Of a stretch of DNA of 64,000 bases, positions 8,998-17,491 are shown piece by piece. This DNA comes from Paenibacillus sp. SZ31 (lineage in GTDB: Bacteria > Bacillota > Bacilli > Paenibacillales > Paenibacillaceae), in contig NZ_JABBEA010000006.1 in assembly GCF_012912005.1 (NCBI RefSeq), forward strand, positions 1-64,000, in the 5' to 3' direction. The position numbers and the translations under genes are program-made. Under the pieces are notes generated by a model. The model was not told where the DNA came from. It saw nothing but the letters and a program-made list of their open reading frames with translations, and searched no databases. Each line of letters starts with the position of its first letter. The stretch's first letter is position 1.

Positions 8998-9632
8998 TCC
9001 TTATATTCGATTTGGGAAAGATCCGTGATCGGGTTAGAGATTAAGTCACTATGAACTTCTTGAAAATAAATCAACTGATAAATCGCACTGTAATACTGTT
9101 CCTCAGTTAACTCTTCACAAAGCACTCGGAGTTCAGCAATTGTAGTTATGTTTACCTTCTCTAATTGAGACAAAACGAAGTCTAGTACATGTGGAGGTAT
9201 ATCTTCCGTTCCCAAACCACGTAACAAAGATAAATTAGGCTGCAAATATCCTGGGCGAATGTCATCTTCTGTAATGGTGATATACGTCCAGTCCCTTTCT
9301 TCACAGTAGGCTCGGCCAGCTAGATACTTTATGGGATTATTTTTTTCAAATACAAATCGGTTTGGTTTCACTTCAACAACAAACACCTGATTATCATACG
9401 TAATGATCTTAAAGTCTGGGTAATGTTCTCTAATTTCCCCATCGTACATGTACGTGATTTTTATATTTTGAGCAAAGATCAATTGCACATCTAAATCATA
9501 ATCAGCGAGTCTAATATAATCCCTCTCCAAAAAACTTTCCCACGGGATCATCTCACCTGTTTTTAAAAATGGCTCTTTACCACGGTACCCTTTAGTTTTC
9601 GGCTTAATCTTTCGAACGGGTCGATTGAACAT
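8994..9632 (-). CDS. tnsA: TnsA-like endonuclease
   Basis: The 212-residue protein matches the TnsA endonuclease fold: a glutamate in WESFLERDYIRL (residues 31-42), D73 in HYPDFKI, and the EVK triad at 87-89. TnsA makes the 5' strand cuts that let Tn7 relatives move by cut-and-paste; loss of it gives cointegrates. Its presence as a separate gene therefore predicts cut-and-paste transposition. GGGAGG lies 7 bases before the ATG, and the gap to the upstream tnsD-like gene is only 12 bases. Confidence 0.9.
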   Translation of the reverse strand: MFNRPVRKIKPKTKGYRGKEPFLKTGEMIPWESFLERDYIRLADYDLDVQLIFAQNIKITYMYDGEIREHYPDFKIITYDNQVFVVEVKPNRFVFEKNNPIKYLAGRAYCEERDWTYITITEDDIRPGYLQPNLSLLRGLGTEDIPPHVLDFVLSQLEKVNITTIAELRVLCEELTEEQYYSAIYQLIYFQEVHSDLISNPITDLSQIEYKE

Positions 9633-9644
9633 CTTCCGTCCTCC

Positions 9645-11396
9645 CTATTTCTCATTTCCACAATGATATGATTGATTATTATGGACTCGAACAGCCTCGG
9701 ATATAAAAAATGTCACATCAGGTGATATTTTTATTAAATATGATTGCCTTACATTTAAATGCGCATATACTTCCTTTATCATTAGTGTTTTGCCTTGATG
9801 ATCAGAGAGTAACCTCTTGATCTGGATATATAGTTCAGAGGTTCTTGCTTGATGTACTTCAGAGACCTGCTTCCGCTTAGCTTCAAGGTACAGATCGTAC
9901 CCTTCTTTCCAGGATCTTAGCGTTGCAACTGAAATATGAATACGTGATGCTAGATTCTGTAGTGTAATGCTTTCATTTCGCATTTTTATTTGTTCAACGG
10001 CATCCTTTAATTCTTTACGTTTAAGAGTGAAGTTCAATCGAGGGCCCAGAGACTTTTTCAGGTTATGTTTTAATCTTAGAATGGTAATATGGTATCTATA
10101 CATCAGATAGTGACTTTCCGACTTCCAGCATGACCACGACTTGATATGGTTTAAAGTCATATGCTCTAGCACCGCTTGTTGGAATCGGTTCAGCAATGTT
10201 TGATCAACGAACGAGTCAACGGTTGAAATAATTCTAGTCCTAAAAAAAGCGATATGTTTGAGAGACCCCCTCCAATGTTCAGGTGTCAGCTGTCTCCACT
10301 CTTCCTGAAACGTGTTAAACGCTTCAATATATCCATCCTTTTCTTTTTGCTGCCCTTGTTCATCAAAATAGTAAATACATCCGCATTGTGGACAAAATGA
10401 ATACTTTCGTCTTACTCGGTTATTCTTCAGTTTTTTATACGATGTTCCGGTATCACATAATTGATCTTTACATGGGTCAAAGATACACCAAGGAGCTATA
10501 CAAGTAGCCCCCTGGTCAATTGCAATTACATCTTTGGATTCTATATAGTTTGACCAATGTAGTGGTAGTTCATTGGATAGGAATGATGAAATATCTGTAG
10601 TAGTTTGAGAGAGGAAATTTAACAATGTCGAGATATGGACACTTCGTTTTCTCGTGTGAGTTCCACGAATTTGTTGTAATAATTCTTGATAATCCATTTT
10701 CAATTGATTACAAGCATCACGCAGAGAGAGATGAGGAGATTGTTGATGAATGACGTGCATTATTTTTTGGGCTACATTCTCTGGAGAATAAGATGCATCA
10801 CTACATTGCAAGAGGTACCCCCATTGACGTTCTAACCATTGTTGCTCAGGAATATTGATCACGACCTGCTCTTTATTCCTGGGTAACGTCCCTAAAAAGA
10901 TGCCACATAGTGGACAACAGTTCCCAGCCAGGAGCGTACTCCATGGAAGCGAGGAGTGGCACTTTAGACAAGTATGCCTCAAATAACATTGATGTTTTAG
11001 GCATATATCCAGTCCCACAATTCCCCATTGCAAACGTAAATAGTTCGCCTCATCGAGACAATGAGGACAATAACAAAACTCTTTTCGAATTAATCCTCTC
11101 AATATCCGTGAATGAGATTCCTTTTTACTATGCACAAATTTAGATATTGCATAATAGAAGGTTAATGTATAGATCTCCTCCTTATCTAGCTCAGTCCGTT
11201 TAGATAGATAACTGATATTCAAAATAAGGCTGGGATATTGATCAATGAGATAGATCCTGTCTGTACGTAACGTATAATCTGGACTAGATGCATCTTTAAG
11301 TAACGGGATTAAGGATACCCCATTCGCGTAAGCCAATCGACTCAAAAAACTAGAAAGTGATTCGTCTGAATAGGGCTTCAAGCGTATCAGATACAT
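9645..11396 (-). CDS. tnsD: TnsD/TniQ-family target-site selector (proximal copy)
   Basis: The 583-residue protein starts with the TniQ signature LKPYSDESLSSFLSRLAYAN. A first zinc block follows: CYCPHC at 108-113, CLKHQC near 132 and CLKCH near 143, with CCPLC near 160-164. A second zinc ribbon (FCPQCGCIYYF) lies near the middle. The C terminus has helix-turn-helix-like segments (LASRIHISVATLRSWKEGY). This architecture matches TnsD, which binds a specific chromosomal site. The obvious candidate target is the 3' end of the yhaP-like gene next to the right end. It is second in the tns operon, 20 bases after the DGQHR gene. Which of the two TniQ-like proteins reads the attachment site is an inference. 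Confidence 0.82.
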   Translation of the reverse strand: MYLIRLKPYSDESLSSFLSRLAYANGVSLIPLLKDASSPDYTLRTDRIYLIDQYPSLILNISYLSKRTELDKEEIYTLTFYYAISKFVHSKKESHSRILRGLIRKEFCYCPHCLDEANYLRLQWGIVGLDICLKHQCYLRHTCLKCHSSLPWSTLLAGNCCPLCGIFLGTLPRNKEQVVINIPEQQWLERQWGYLLQCSDASYSPENVAQKIMHVIHQQSPHLSLRDACNQLKMDYQELLQQIRGTHTRKRSVHISTLLNFLSQTTTDISSFLSNELPLHWSNYIESKDVIAIDQGATCIAPWCIFDPCKDQLCDTGTSYKKLKNNRVRRKYSFCPQCGCIYYFDEQGQQKEKDGYIEAFNTFQEEWRQLTPEHWRGSLKHIAFFRTRIISTVDSFVDQTLLNRFQQAVLEHMTLNHIKSWSCWKSESHYLMYRYHITILRLKHNLKKSLGPRLNFTLKRKELKDAVEQIKMRNESITLQNLASRIHISVATLRSWKEGYDLYLEAKRKQVSEVHQARTSELYIQIKRLLSDHQGKTLMIKEVYAHLNVRQSYLIKISPDVTFFISEAVRVHNNQSYHCGNEK

Positions 11397-11416
11397 TTCA
11401 GTTCCCCCAACCTTAA

Positions 11417-12406
11417 TTACTTTTTGACGAATATGTCAGCAATTAAATCTTGTGCGAGAATTCGAGAACCACTGATTCCTTTCAAATACTTTAAAGGACC
11501 TTCTGCAGCCCATACGGTATTCTTCATTTTCCGGACGCTTTTCTCTATAAAAGAATAGTCTGCTTTTCCTTTTTGCTTCGTAACAAATTCCTTCAGAATC
11601 TCAGATCCTGTAATCGCTAGTGCATGAAGACAAACAATGTGAGTGATACGGTATTCTTTATAGTTGAGCCACTCCATATTGAATTGCTCTTTGATGTAGT
11701 TAAAATAGATGAGGCTTAGATTCAGCTTTTCATCTTTACTTAAATTCGAGACTGGTTCAGCCTTTGTCAACAATTCAATCACTTTGTACAAATTCTGAAG
11801 AGTGACATGCCGGCCCACACTTCGCTTTCCCGTCACTGTACCAATAAAATGGAATGGACTATCTCCACGAGTAATGAGCTGGGTAGAAATCCAACTCAAT
11901 TCGTCCGAATTACGGTGTAGATATTTACTCAGTGAAGTGCCAATTCCTTTAGCTTTGGAGTTAATGACGTCAAACAAGATGATTTCTTCATCCTCATCTA
12001 AATAATGAAAGGCCAAAAAGGGAACAACGATTTCTGAATTGGTGTCCTGCGTATATCGTTTAATCCCACCCACACGATGCTGACCATCCATTAAAGAGGC
12101 TCTGTCTTTACAAAGCAATCTTCCGACATGTGGTCTTGTTTTGTCATAAGCGACAAACTCCCAATGCGATTCACCATTTAATATAATTGGAGTAAAGAGC
12201 GCATCATCTCCTTTGGAGAGATAGGATGCAAAATCATTACATCGTTTACTATCTACTGGGCGTTGATAACCTTTGCCTGATGGATGATCATATGGTTTTA
12301 CATATGTCATTTGTAACACTGAAGCCGCGGATACATTGCCTAAGTAGGTCACCTTTCCACGCATTTTAGATTGCAGCACATTCTCAATTACTTGTTGTTG
12401 GCTCAT
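11417..12406 (-). CDS. DGQHR-domain protein, DndB-like
   Basis: The 329-residue product contains the family signature LMDGQHRVGGIKRY (DGQHR near 106), seen in DndB and related proteins. DndB represses phosphorothioation genes and influences where DNA is modified; other DGQHR proteins are uncharacterised. No dndC, dndD or dndE gene lies in the window, so this is an orphan. It is the first gene of the tns operon, 20 bases ahead of tnsD, and diverges from an XRE regulator across a large palindrome. That position suggests a role in regulating transposition or protecting the element. The ATG at 12406 has AAGGAG 9 bases upstream, better than the start at 12442. Confidence 0.75.
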   Translation of the reverse strand: MSQQQVIENVLQSKMRGKVTYLGNVSAASVLQMTYVKPYDHPSGKGYQRPVDSKRCNDFASYLSKGDDALFTPIILNGESHWEFVAYDKTRPHVGRLLCKDRASLMDGQHRVGGIKRYTQDTNSEIVVPFLAFHYLDEDEEIILFDVINSKAKGIGTSLSKYLHRNSDELSWISTQLITRGDSPFHFIGTVTGKRSVGRHVTLQNLYKVIELLTKAEPVSNLSKDEKLNLSLIYFNYIKEQFNMEWLNYKEYRITHIVCLHALAITGSEILKEFVTKQKGKADYSFIEKSVRKMKNTVWAAEGPLKYLKGISGSRILAQDLIADIFVKK

Positions 12407-12448
12407 AGTTGTATTCTCCTTATAATCATATGCTAATCTCATTTTAGG

Positions 12449-12491
12449 ATATTTAACTCCTAATTACAATTGGAATTAAGTAGTTAAATAT
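12449..12491. promoter_or_regulatory. Large palindromic operator between tns operon and XRE gene
   Basis: ATATTTAACT (12449-12458) and AGTTAAATAT (12482-12491) form outer arms. Nested on the same axis is AATTACAATTGGAATT (12462-12477). This is a plausible binding site for the divergent XRE regulator, which could silence both its own gene and the transposition operon. Confidence 0.6.
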
Positions 12492-12540
12492 TCTTCATTC
12501 CAGGTCATATCTTACCTACTCTTATATAGAGGTGGCATGA

Positions 12541-12885
12541 ATGTCCAATATATATTTAAGAGTCGGAAAAAGAATCCGCTTATACCGAAAAGCGAGAAAG
12601 CTAACTCAAGAAGAATTAGGAGAACAACTTCGAATAGATCAGTCTTACTTAGGGAGAATTGAACGCGGGGAAGTCAATATTACGATAGAGACTCTGGATA
12701 AAATTGCAATTTCACTCGGTATTGTACCGTCTCAATTACTTGAGGATGAGAAGCGAGATGCGATGAATAAATCTAAAACAGATCTGTTGGAGAAGATCGA
12801 TACCACCTTATTATCTTTATCCAGTAAAGAACTTGAAGTGGTTCATCGTTTAATTAAAGATGCCCTCCTATTGAAAGAAATGTAA
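12541..12885 (+). CDS. XRE-family transcriptional regulator
   Basis: The 114-residue protein has a classic N-terminal helix-turn-helix (residues ~8-62, GKRIRLYRKARKLTQEELGE then LGRIERGEVNITIETLDKIA). A short C-terminal helical tail may dimerise. GAGGTGG precedes the ATG. Divergent placement next to the tns operon and the palindrome at 12449-12491 suggests it represses transposition, as small XRE proteins do in many mobile elements. A strong terminator follows directly. Confidence 0.88.
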   Translation: MSNIYLRVGKRIRLYRKARKLTQEELGEQLRIDQSYLGRIERGEVNITIETLDKIAISLGIVPSQLLEDEKRDAMNKSKTDLLEKIDTTLLSLSSKELEVVHRLIKDALLLKEM

Positions 12886-12900
12886 TACGTCCTACATTAA

Positions 12901-12950
12901 AAAAAGCACTTTTGGAATTTGTACGATACAACATTCCAAAAGTGCTTTTT
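12901..12950 (+). terminator. Bidirectional terminator after the XRE gene
   Basis: An 18-base perfect stem (12901-12918 with 12933-12950) with GCACTTTTGGAAT arms ends in T5. The A run on the other side lets it also terminate the minus-strand OLD transcript. Confidence 0.9.
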
Positions 12951-12962
12951 GTTTTATGGACG

Positions 12963-13142
12963 TTAAAGATTATCCGATAAATCCAGTACTCTTTTACATA
13001 CATCACATCTGACTTGCGTCACCAGCCCAAGGCTAGTGGGGATAAAAATATACTCAAATTTAGCACCCGTTGCATCCATTGCAACACATGAATCCCATGC
13101 TCTGATGAAATTCATCATTTCGTCCGTAATTTCAAAATTCAC
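12963..13142 (-). CDS. Small 59-residue protein with CxxC, downstream of the OLD nuclease
   Basis: A GTG at 13142, with AAGGAAGGTG upstream, opens a 59-codon frame that ends just inside the terminator at 12901-12950. The product contains FIPTSLGLV and then CDVC near the C terminus; the lone CxxC pair could bind metal if the protein dimerises. It begins 46 bases after the OLD-family stop codon and is probably co-transcribed. The ribosome site, operon fit and terminator support it as a gene. I do not recognise the family; it could be an accessory or immunity partner of the nuclease. Confidence 0.6.
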   Translation of the reverse strand: MNFEITDEMMNFIRAWDSCVAMDATGAKFEYIFIPTSLGLVTQVRCDVCKRVLDLSDNL

Positions 13143-13188
13143 TAGACACCTTCCTTCTTACTACGCTATATTACAAAGTTTTCCGTTT

Positions 13189-14913
13189 CTAATGATCTCT
13201 TTCCCACCACTGCATAATCGCTTTAACGAACGGAAAGTCCAATGCTTCCTCAGGGGTTATGACCTCCGCCATTTTTATGGCTAAGTTGATTTTATTTGTA
13301 ATCCAAGGTGAGAGGTCCATAAAGGGATCATCCCCAACTCCGTCCTCAGATGAGTTGAGAACGTTCAACAAAGCATGCACAGGATACATGTTTTCAATTG
13401 TACGATAATCCGTTGAAATATAACATTCTACTCCATGTTTATGACACTCTTGTTGGTACTCGATTTTTTTCTTCGTCAGGTTCCCACCTGAACTTAACGG
13501 TTTGACTAGATCACTATCTAGAATAACCATGGCTTTCGGATGTATTTTAGTCAGGTCCGATGGTGAAATACTGTATATATTTTCTCCACCCATGGGTATA
13601 ATCACGAGTCCTTCTTGTTCTATATCCACTTCACACTTTTTCAAGAGTAAGGGCAACAATGTACTTTCCGTTGTTCCTTCTACAAAAATAAACCCTTTAG
13701 ATGAAATTGTATCTGGCAAATATGCGCCAATTGCTTGAAATACAGTCGATTTGTCATTAGGCTCGATTGCTCTAGCAATAGTTTCTGATCCATCATGTTG
13801 AATAAGATATAACCGATCTTTGTCCTTTAGATTTTTCATAATAAATGGGGAATGCGTTGAAACAATCCATTGAATTTCAAAGTCTTCGGAGAGTTCTCTT
13901 AGTAATTTTAGAAACCGTACTTGTAGTTTGGGATGCATACCAGTCTCAGGCTCATCAATGAAACCGATCGTTTGATGATCTGAACCAGACAATAGGCGTC
14001 CAGCTAAATATACAGCACTAACTACACCAGATCCACTACGAGTCAAAGGTTGAGTTTTCGAAACTCCGTTCACTTTCCACTCAATGAAAACATCATGATG
14101 GTCCATTCCTTCTGGAATATTGGTTGATATTGAAATAACCTCAGGGAACAACACTTTCACATAACGCAACAGTCTGTTGTATAGCCCTTTCCGCATCATC
14201 TCCTCTGTTTTAATCTTTTTAACAAACCCTACAAGTTCTGAAACATTATATCCTAAATAAAATTCGTCTTTTGATGATTCCTTTTCTTGATGCTGTGGAA
14301 TATAGTTTCGATGTGGCGAAATAAAGAAACAGCCGTGATTAAACACTTTTCCTTTACTTATGTTCATCAAGAGCAAATCACACAAATTTGACAAATCTCC
14401 AACTTCATCAGTAGTGAGCATATGTTGTTTTAGTATGAGGTTATACCTATTTTTTACAGAGGGATCAAAAACAAAGTGACCTGCTGTCCCAAAAAAATCT
14501 TCTTTAAAATTGATAACTTCATATAGCATTTCTATACTTTCTTCAAACAAGAGCATCAAGATTTCCAGAAACTCTGGGTCTCTTTTCTTCCAGATTACGT
14601 TATGATTAAACTGATTCTTTATTTGACTTTTTAACTCAGTGGAAAGAGTGCTTAAAACAGAAGTGTAGCTTTGATCAGCAATTTCCCCGTTACTTTTTTG
14701 GTGTTTGCTACCTGCAGGATGCAAGTTCTCTTCTAAGAATTCATCATGACTGGTTCTAAGAGCTCTCATAGCTCCATAAAGCCCCAATAAAATTGCTGTT
14801 TTTCCAGAATCATTCTCTCCTGAAAGCACAGTAATTCTCCCTAAATCAAGTTCAACTCCTGGATCTCCTCCGATGGATCTCCAATGTTTTATCTTCACTT
14901 TGTGAATAGTCAT
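13189..14913 (-). CDS. OLD-family ATP-dependent endonuclease (AAA ATPase plus TOPRIM)
   Basis: The N terminus (IHKVKIKHWRSIGG) and Walker A GENDSGKTA mark an SMC/ABC-like AAA_15 ATPase. The signature and Walker B region lies at TRSGSGVVSAVYLAG and IGFIDEPETGMHPK, with WIVSTHSPF after it. The C-terminal TOPRIM domain shows FVEGTTESTLLPLL and AMVILDSD. Single-gene OLD nucleases protect against phages; GajA of Gabija is a relative, but no gajB helicase is adjacent. The ATG at 14913 gives the usual OLD N terminus and follows GGGGG; an upstream TTG at 14979 is possible but sits just past a hairpin. It is likely phage-defence cargo of the transposon. Confidence 0.85.
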   Translation of the reverse strand: MTIHKVKIKHWRSIGGDPGVELDLGRITVLSGENDSGKTAILLGLYGAMRALRTSHDEFLEENLHPAGSKHQKSNGEIADQSYTSVLSTLSTELKSQIKNQFNHNVIWKKRDPEFLEILMLLFEESIEMLYEVINFKEDFFGTAGHFVFDPSVKNRYNLILKQHMLTTDEVGDLSNLCDLLLMNISKGKVFNHGCFFISPHRNYIPQHQEKESSKDEFYLGYNVSELVGFVKKIKTEEMMRKGLYNRLLRYVKVLFPEVISISTNIPEGMDHHDVFIEWKVNGVSKTQPLTRSGSGVVSAVYLAGRLLSGSDHQTIGFIDEPETGMHPKLQVRFLKLLRELSEDFEIQWIVSTHSPFIMKNLKDKDRLYLIQHDGSETIARAIEPNDKSTVFQAIGAYLPDTISSKGFIFVEGTTESTLLPLLLKKCEVDIEQEGLVIIPMGGENIYSISPSDLTKIHPKAMVILDSDLVKPLSSGGNLTKKKIEYQQECHKHGVECYISTDYRTIENMYPVHALLNVLNSSEDGVGDDPFMDLSPWITNKINLAIKMAEVITPEEALDFPFVKAIMQWWERDH

Positions 14914-14980
14914 CCAAGGAAGCCCCCTACCACTCGAAATAAAAAATGAGTTAATGATTCGCTTATACTTACTCCACAAC

Positions 14981-15013
14981 AGGTATAGCTCTCCATATAA
15001 GAGGGCTATACCT
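14981..15013 (-). promoter_or_regulatory. Hairpin ahead of the OLD-family gene
   Basis: AGGTATAGCTCT and AGGGCTATACCT pair over 12 bases with one wobble. The hairpin lies 67 bases before the chosen OLD start and could be an operator or an attenuator. The rest of the 329-base gap to 15243 shows no gene. Confidence 0.4.
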
Positions 15014-15242
15014 GATTACTGGGTAACATTAGTTGATTCTATCTGATTTATCGACTTCTATTCATAATTTGTGTAGGCGTATAACTCAAATGCAAAGTTG
15101 TACTTCCTTTTCTCCTTTTAATTTATTTATTTCTTACTATTAGCCATCCATAGACCACAATACCGAGAACATATCTCATTTCATCTTATATTAAATGAAT
15201 CAAAGGAGCACTCCGATAAAATCTTTATAGAGGAGTGATTTA

Positions 15243-15959
15243 ATGAATAGACATTCTGTATCTGATCAAAAATTAAAACATCAGATCTACAAAATTTGTT
15301 TCGAGGAACTAACTCTACAAAATAAACTTTTTAATCAGCGCGCCCGTAGATTTGAGGTAGTATTTGTATTATCATTTTCGTTACTCATGGTACAACTGCT
15401 ACTTTACATTGTTCTATTGTTAGTATGGGATTACTCACCTAGTTACTTTTACGGAATCTTCTTACTATGCCTAGGTACAATTACTCTTTTATCTCACTTA
15501 GTCACAATTCAATCTTCACGAAAATACATTCGGACAGAATATAAGGAACTATCGTACCTCATTGGAAAATCAAAATTTACATATGATAAAGAAATTCTTT
15601 TTGCTTTACGGTGTGATGAAGTTTATTACTTTTTGAGAAACAATAGATTTAACCACACTAACATTGATAGTCTAATCCAATATTACTCACATAAAGGAGA
15701 CTCTATAAGGAAACAACGCTGGCTTCCTATTGCCATTTTTGCAACATTTATATTGCCTTTTTGGAATGCTAGTGTAACTAAAAATCTTGTTTGGACTGAA
15801 ATAGATAAAGTTGTCCCATTGGCCTTATTCGCTATTTTCCTCCCAACTGCTGTTTGGGTATGGAGAAAAAATATTGAAATGATCTTTCTATCCAAATCTA
15901 ATAACTACAATGAACTTACAATTATTCTGCGCACTGTTAAGTCATTTCCAAAGTTTTAG
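15243..15959 (+). CDS. Uncharacterised four-TM membrane protein
   Basis: The 238-residue product has two adjacent membrane segments near the N terminus (~40-62 and ~69-90), a soluble middle of about 70 residues, and two more near the C terminus (~158-175 and ~186-206). A charged tail follows. I do not recognise a named family. The paired N-terminal segments followed by a cytosolic stretch recall membrane effectors such as SLATT proteins, but no diagnostic motif was seen. It stands alone between the OLD and PLD-like genes, so it may be defence cargo. It is very AT-rich, like its neighbours. Confidence 0.7.
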   Translation: MNRHSVSDQKLKHQIYKICFEELTLQNKLFNQRARRFEVVFVLSFSLLMVQLLLYIVLLLVWDYSPSYFYGIFLLCLGTITLLSHLVTIQSSRKYIRTEYKELSYLIGKSKFTYDKEILFALRCDEVYYFLRNNRFNHTNIDSLIQYYSHKGDSIRKQRWLPIAIFATFILPFWNASVTKNLVWTEIDKVVPLALFAIFLPTAVWVWRKNIEMIFLSKSNNYNELTIILRTVKSFPKF

Positions 15960-16063
15960 TATCGGTTCTAGTGGTATCTAGTTGTCTTCAATATATGGAA
16001 CTAGTACGATCATCTTCAGGTTCAGCTAAGATTTTTGGTAGAACTTTAGAATTGATATCAAAA

Positions 16064-16097
16064 AAGGAGCAATCTACTAAACCACAGAATGCTCCTT
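16064..16097 (-). terminator. Terminator of the PLD-like gene
   Basis: AAGGAGCA and TGCTCCTT pair; on the minus strand the hairpin is followed by a run of six T. A second small hairpin, CTAACG/CGTTAG at 16104-16120, lies between it and the stop codon and has TTTT on the plus side. Confidence 0.6.
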
Positions 16098-16142
16098 GCT
16101 AAGCTAACGTTTCACGTTAGTTTTAAAGATAGATATTGAAAT

Positions 16143-16883
16143 TTAATTTCCTACATACAACCGCATAAATTCATCAGCAAATTTCTTTACAAAGTCTCTG
16201 TCAAGTGCAGTTGCTAAGGTTTCGTCGTTTTCTCTTGCATTTTTACTCCAATTATATGAACCATGCATCACAAACTCAAAATCAATTATACAAAACTTGT
16301 CATGAAGTCTATTTGACAAATATTTGCCCTTTAACGGAATCTTCTTCACTTCAAAATTACTTTCTAATTCGTGCATTATGTGTTTGTTGGTAGCTTCATC
16401 TGATGTGATTATTCTTATATTAACCCCAGCGTTTTTTCTTAGTAATAACTCTTCAAATATCTCATTATCAGTAAACCATGCTACTGCAATCCATATCGAA
16501 TATTTTGCATTTCTAATACCTTGAATTATTGTCTCTTTTATCTCATCAAAAAATACATCATGTTCTGTTGTTTCATCTTCCTCTAGATCAACAGGTTTTG
16601 GTTTTATATTTAATCCGTAAAAGTCATATTCGGCCGTTTCTATATATACTAAAGCTGCTATTGTTTCTAATTGGCTCTTGTAAGTTCGTGCTACCTTTAA
16701 TAAAGGCACGGGTACTCTTAAATCAACATACTCTTTATATTGATAAGATTTGCGGGTAAAGTCACTTGTTTTAAGGTAAGTGATCATAGAATTTCTTAAT
16801 ATCCCAAGTAACTCATCTTTATTCTTATAATCATCATACTTAACCGTTTCAAACATAGTTTTCAAGAACTGTTTCTCGTCCAC
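16143..16883 (-). CDS. PLD-superfamily protein (HKD nuclease-like)
   Basis: The 246-residue protein has one HKD motif, LHDKFCIIDFEFVMHGSYN (H-K-D near 205-212), typical of PLDc_2 proteins that act as dimeric nucleases or phosphodiesterases. The segment starting SIWIAVAWFTDNEIF is the usual strand-helix before it. The N-terminal ~90 residues are unlike known domains. Similar single-HKD proteins occur as orphan nucleases in defence islands. It has its own terminator and no operon partner. The fold is well supported; the substrate is unknown. Confidence 0.75.
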   Translation of the reverse strand: MDEKQFLKTMFETVKYDDYKNKDELLGILRNSMITYLKTSDFTRKSYQYKEYVDLRVPVPLLKVARTYKSQLETIAALVYIETAEYDFYGLNIKPKPVDLEEDETTEHDVFFDEIKETIIQGIRNAKYSIWIAVAWFTDNEIFEELLLRKNAGVNIRIITSDEATNKHIMHELESNFEVKKIPLKGKYLSNRLHDKFCIIDFEFVMHGSYNWSKNARENDETLATALDRDFVKKFADEFMRLYVGN

Positions 16884-16971
16884 TTTATCCCCCCATTTTC
16901 TTCTATCCAGCCATAATTATTTCATTTTAACACAGATAATTAAACATAACTGCCCGTTAGTTGAAGAAAAA

Positions 16972-16994
16972 CAGCCGGTCAATTTGATCGGCTG
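16972..16994 (-). terminator. Terminator of the arsenic operon
   Basis: CAGCCGGTC (16972-16980) and GATCGGCTG (16986-16994) pair with one wobble. The minus strand continues with TTTTTCTT. It lies about 60 bases after the phosphatase stop codon. Confidence 0.75.
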
Positions 16995-17052
16995 CTTTCT
17001 TGATTGTATTGAGCAAACGTTTCTCGTTAGCGTAACTATTAAAAGCCTTGTT

Positions 17053-17490
17053 TCAGAATATTTTATTTAATATTTCCTTTTGCAGCGGCTTAATATTAAT
17101 GATACTTCTAATGCCTTTTGCCTTCAGTTCAGCATCCTCTATTGTATTGGCTAACCCTAGCTCCAACAGAGTGCCAGCTGCAACAGTTCCCGTTCTGCCC
17201 TTGCCTCCACCACAATGAAAGGCGACCTTCTTGCCGACATTATATGCTCCAACAACCTCATGAATGGCTTGTTTAAAAAGCTCGGCTTCATGTTCTTTCG
17301 TATCGTCATCAAGCGGCACCTTTACCCACATCACATGATCTGCTGGATACGCGCATTCTGTTGCTTCTTCCCGAAGATCCACCACGACTTCAATACCTTC
17401 GTTCAGAACCATTGCCTTTACGTCAGCAGCTCCGCCCATAAAAACTTTATCAGCAATAAGTGCATGGTATTTCTTTTCGGCGTGGTCCAT
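17053..17490 (-). CDS. Protein-tyrosine-phosphatase-like protein of the ars operon
   Basis: The 145-residue protein has the CX5R loop HCGGGKGRTG (C93, R99) of cysteine phosphatases and a preceding general-acid region (VKVPLDDDT). It begins one base after the arsC stop codon and is the last gene of the operon. Low-molecular-weight phosphatases and ArsC share chemistry, but this is a dual-specificity-type fold, separate from the adjacent ArsC. A role in arsenate handling or in dephosphorylating a regulator is inferred only from position. Confidence 0.75.
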   Translation of the reverse strand: MDHAEKKYHALIADKVFMGGAADVKAMVLNEGIEVVVDLREEATECAYPADHVMWVKVPLDDDTKEHEAELFKQAIHEVVGAYNVGKKVAFHCGGGKGRTGTVAAGTLLELGLANTIEDAELKAKGIRSIINIKPLQKEILNKIF

Positions 17491-17491
17491 T

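Noticed and set aside
11417-12406. Complete Dnd phosphorothioation system
   Set aside because: Only a DndB-like protein is present; dndA, dndC, dndD and dndE are missing.
4129-12442. CRISPR-associated transposon
   Set aside because: TniQ and TnsC are present, but no cas gene or CRISPR array was seen anywhere in the window.
13189-14913. Gabija system
   Set aside because: The OLD-type nuclease lacks an adjacent GajB helicase; the UvrD-like gene at 49475 is far outside the transposon.
14914-14979. TTG start of the OLD-family gene
   Set aside because: It adds 22 residues not typical of the family and lies just after a hairpin; the ATG at 14913 fits better.
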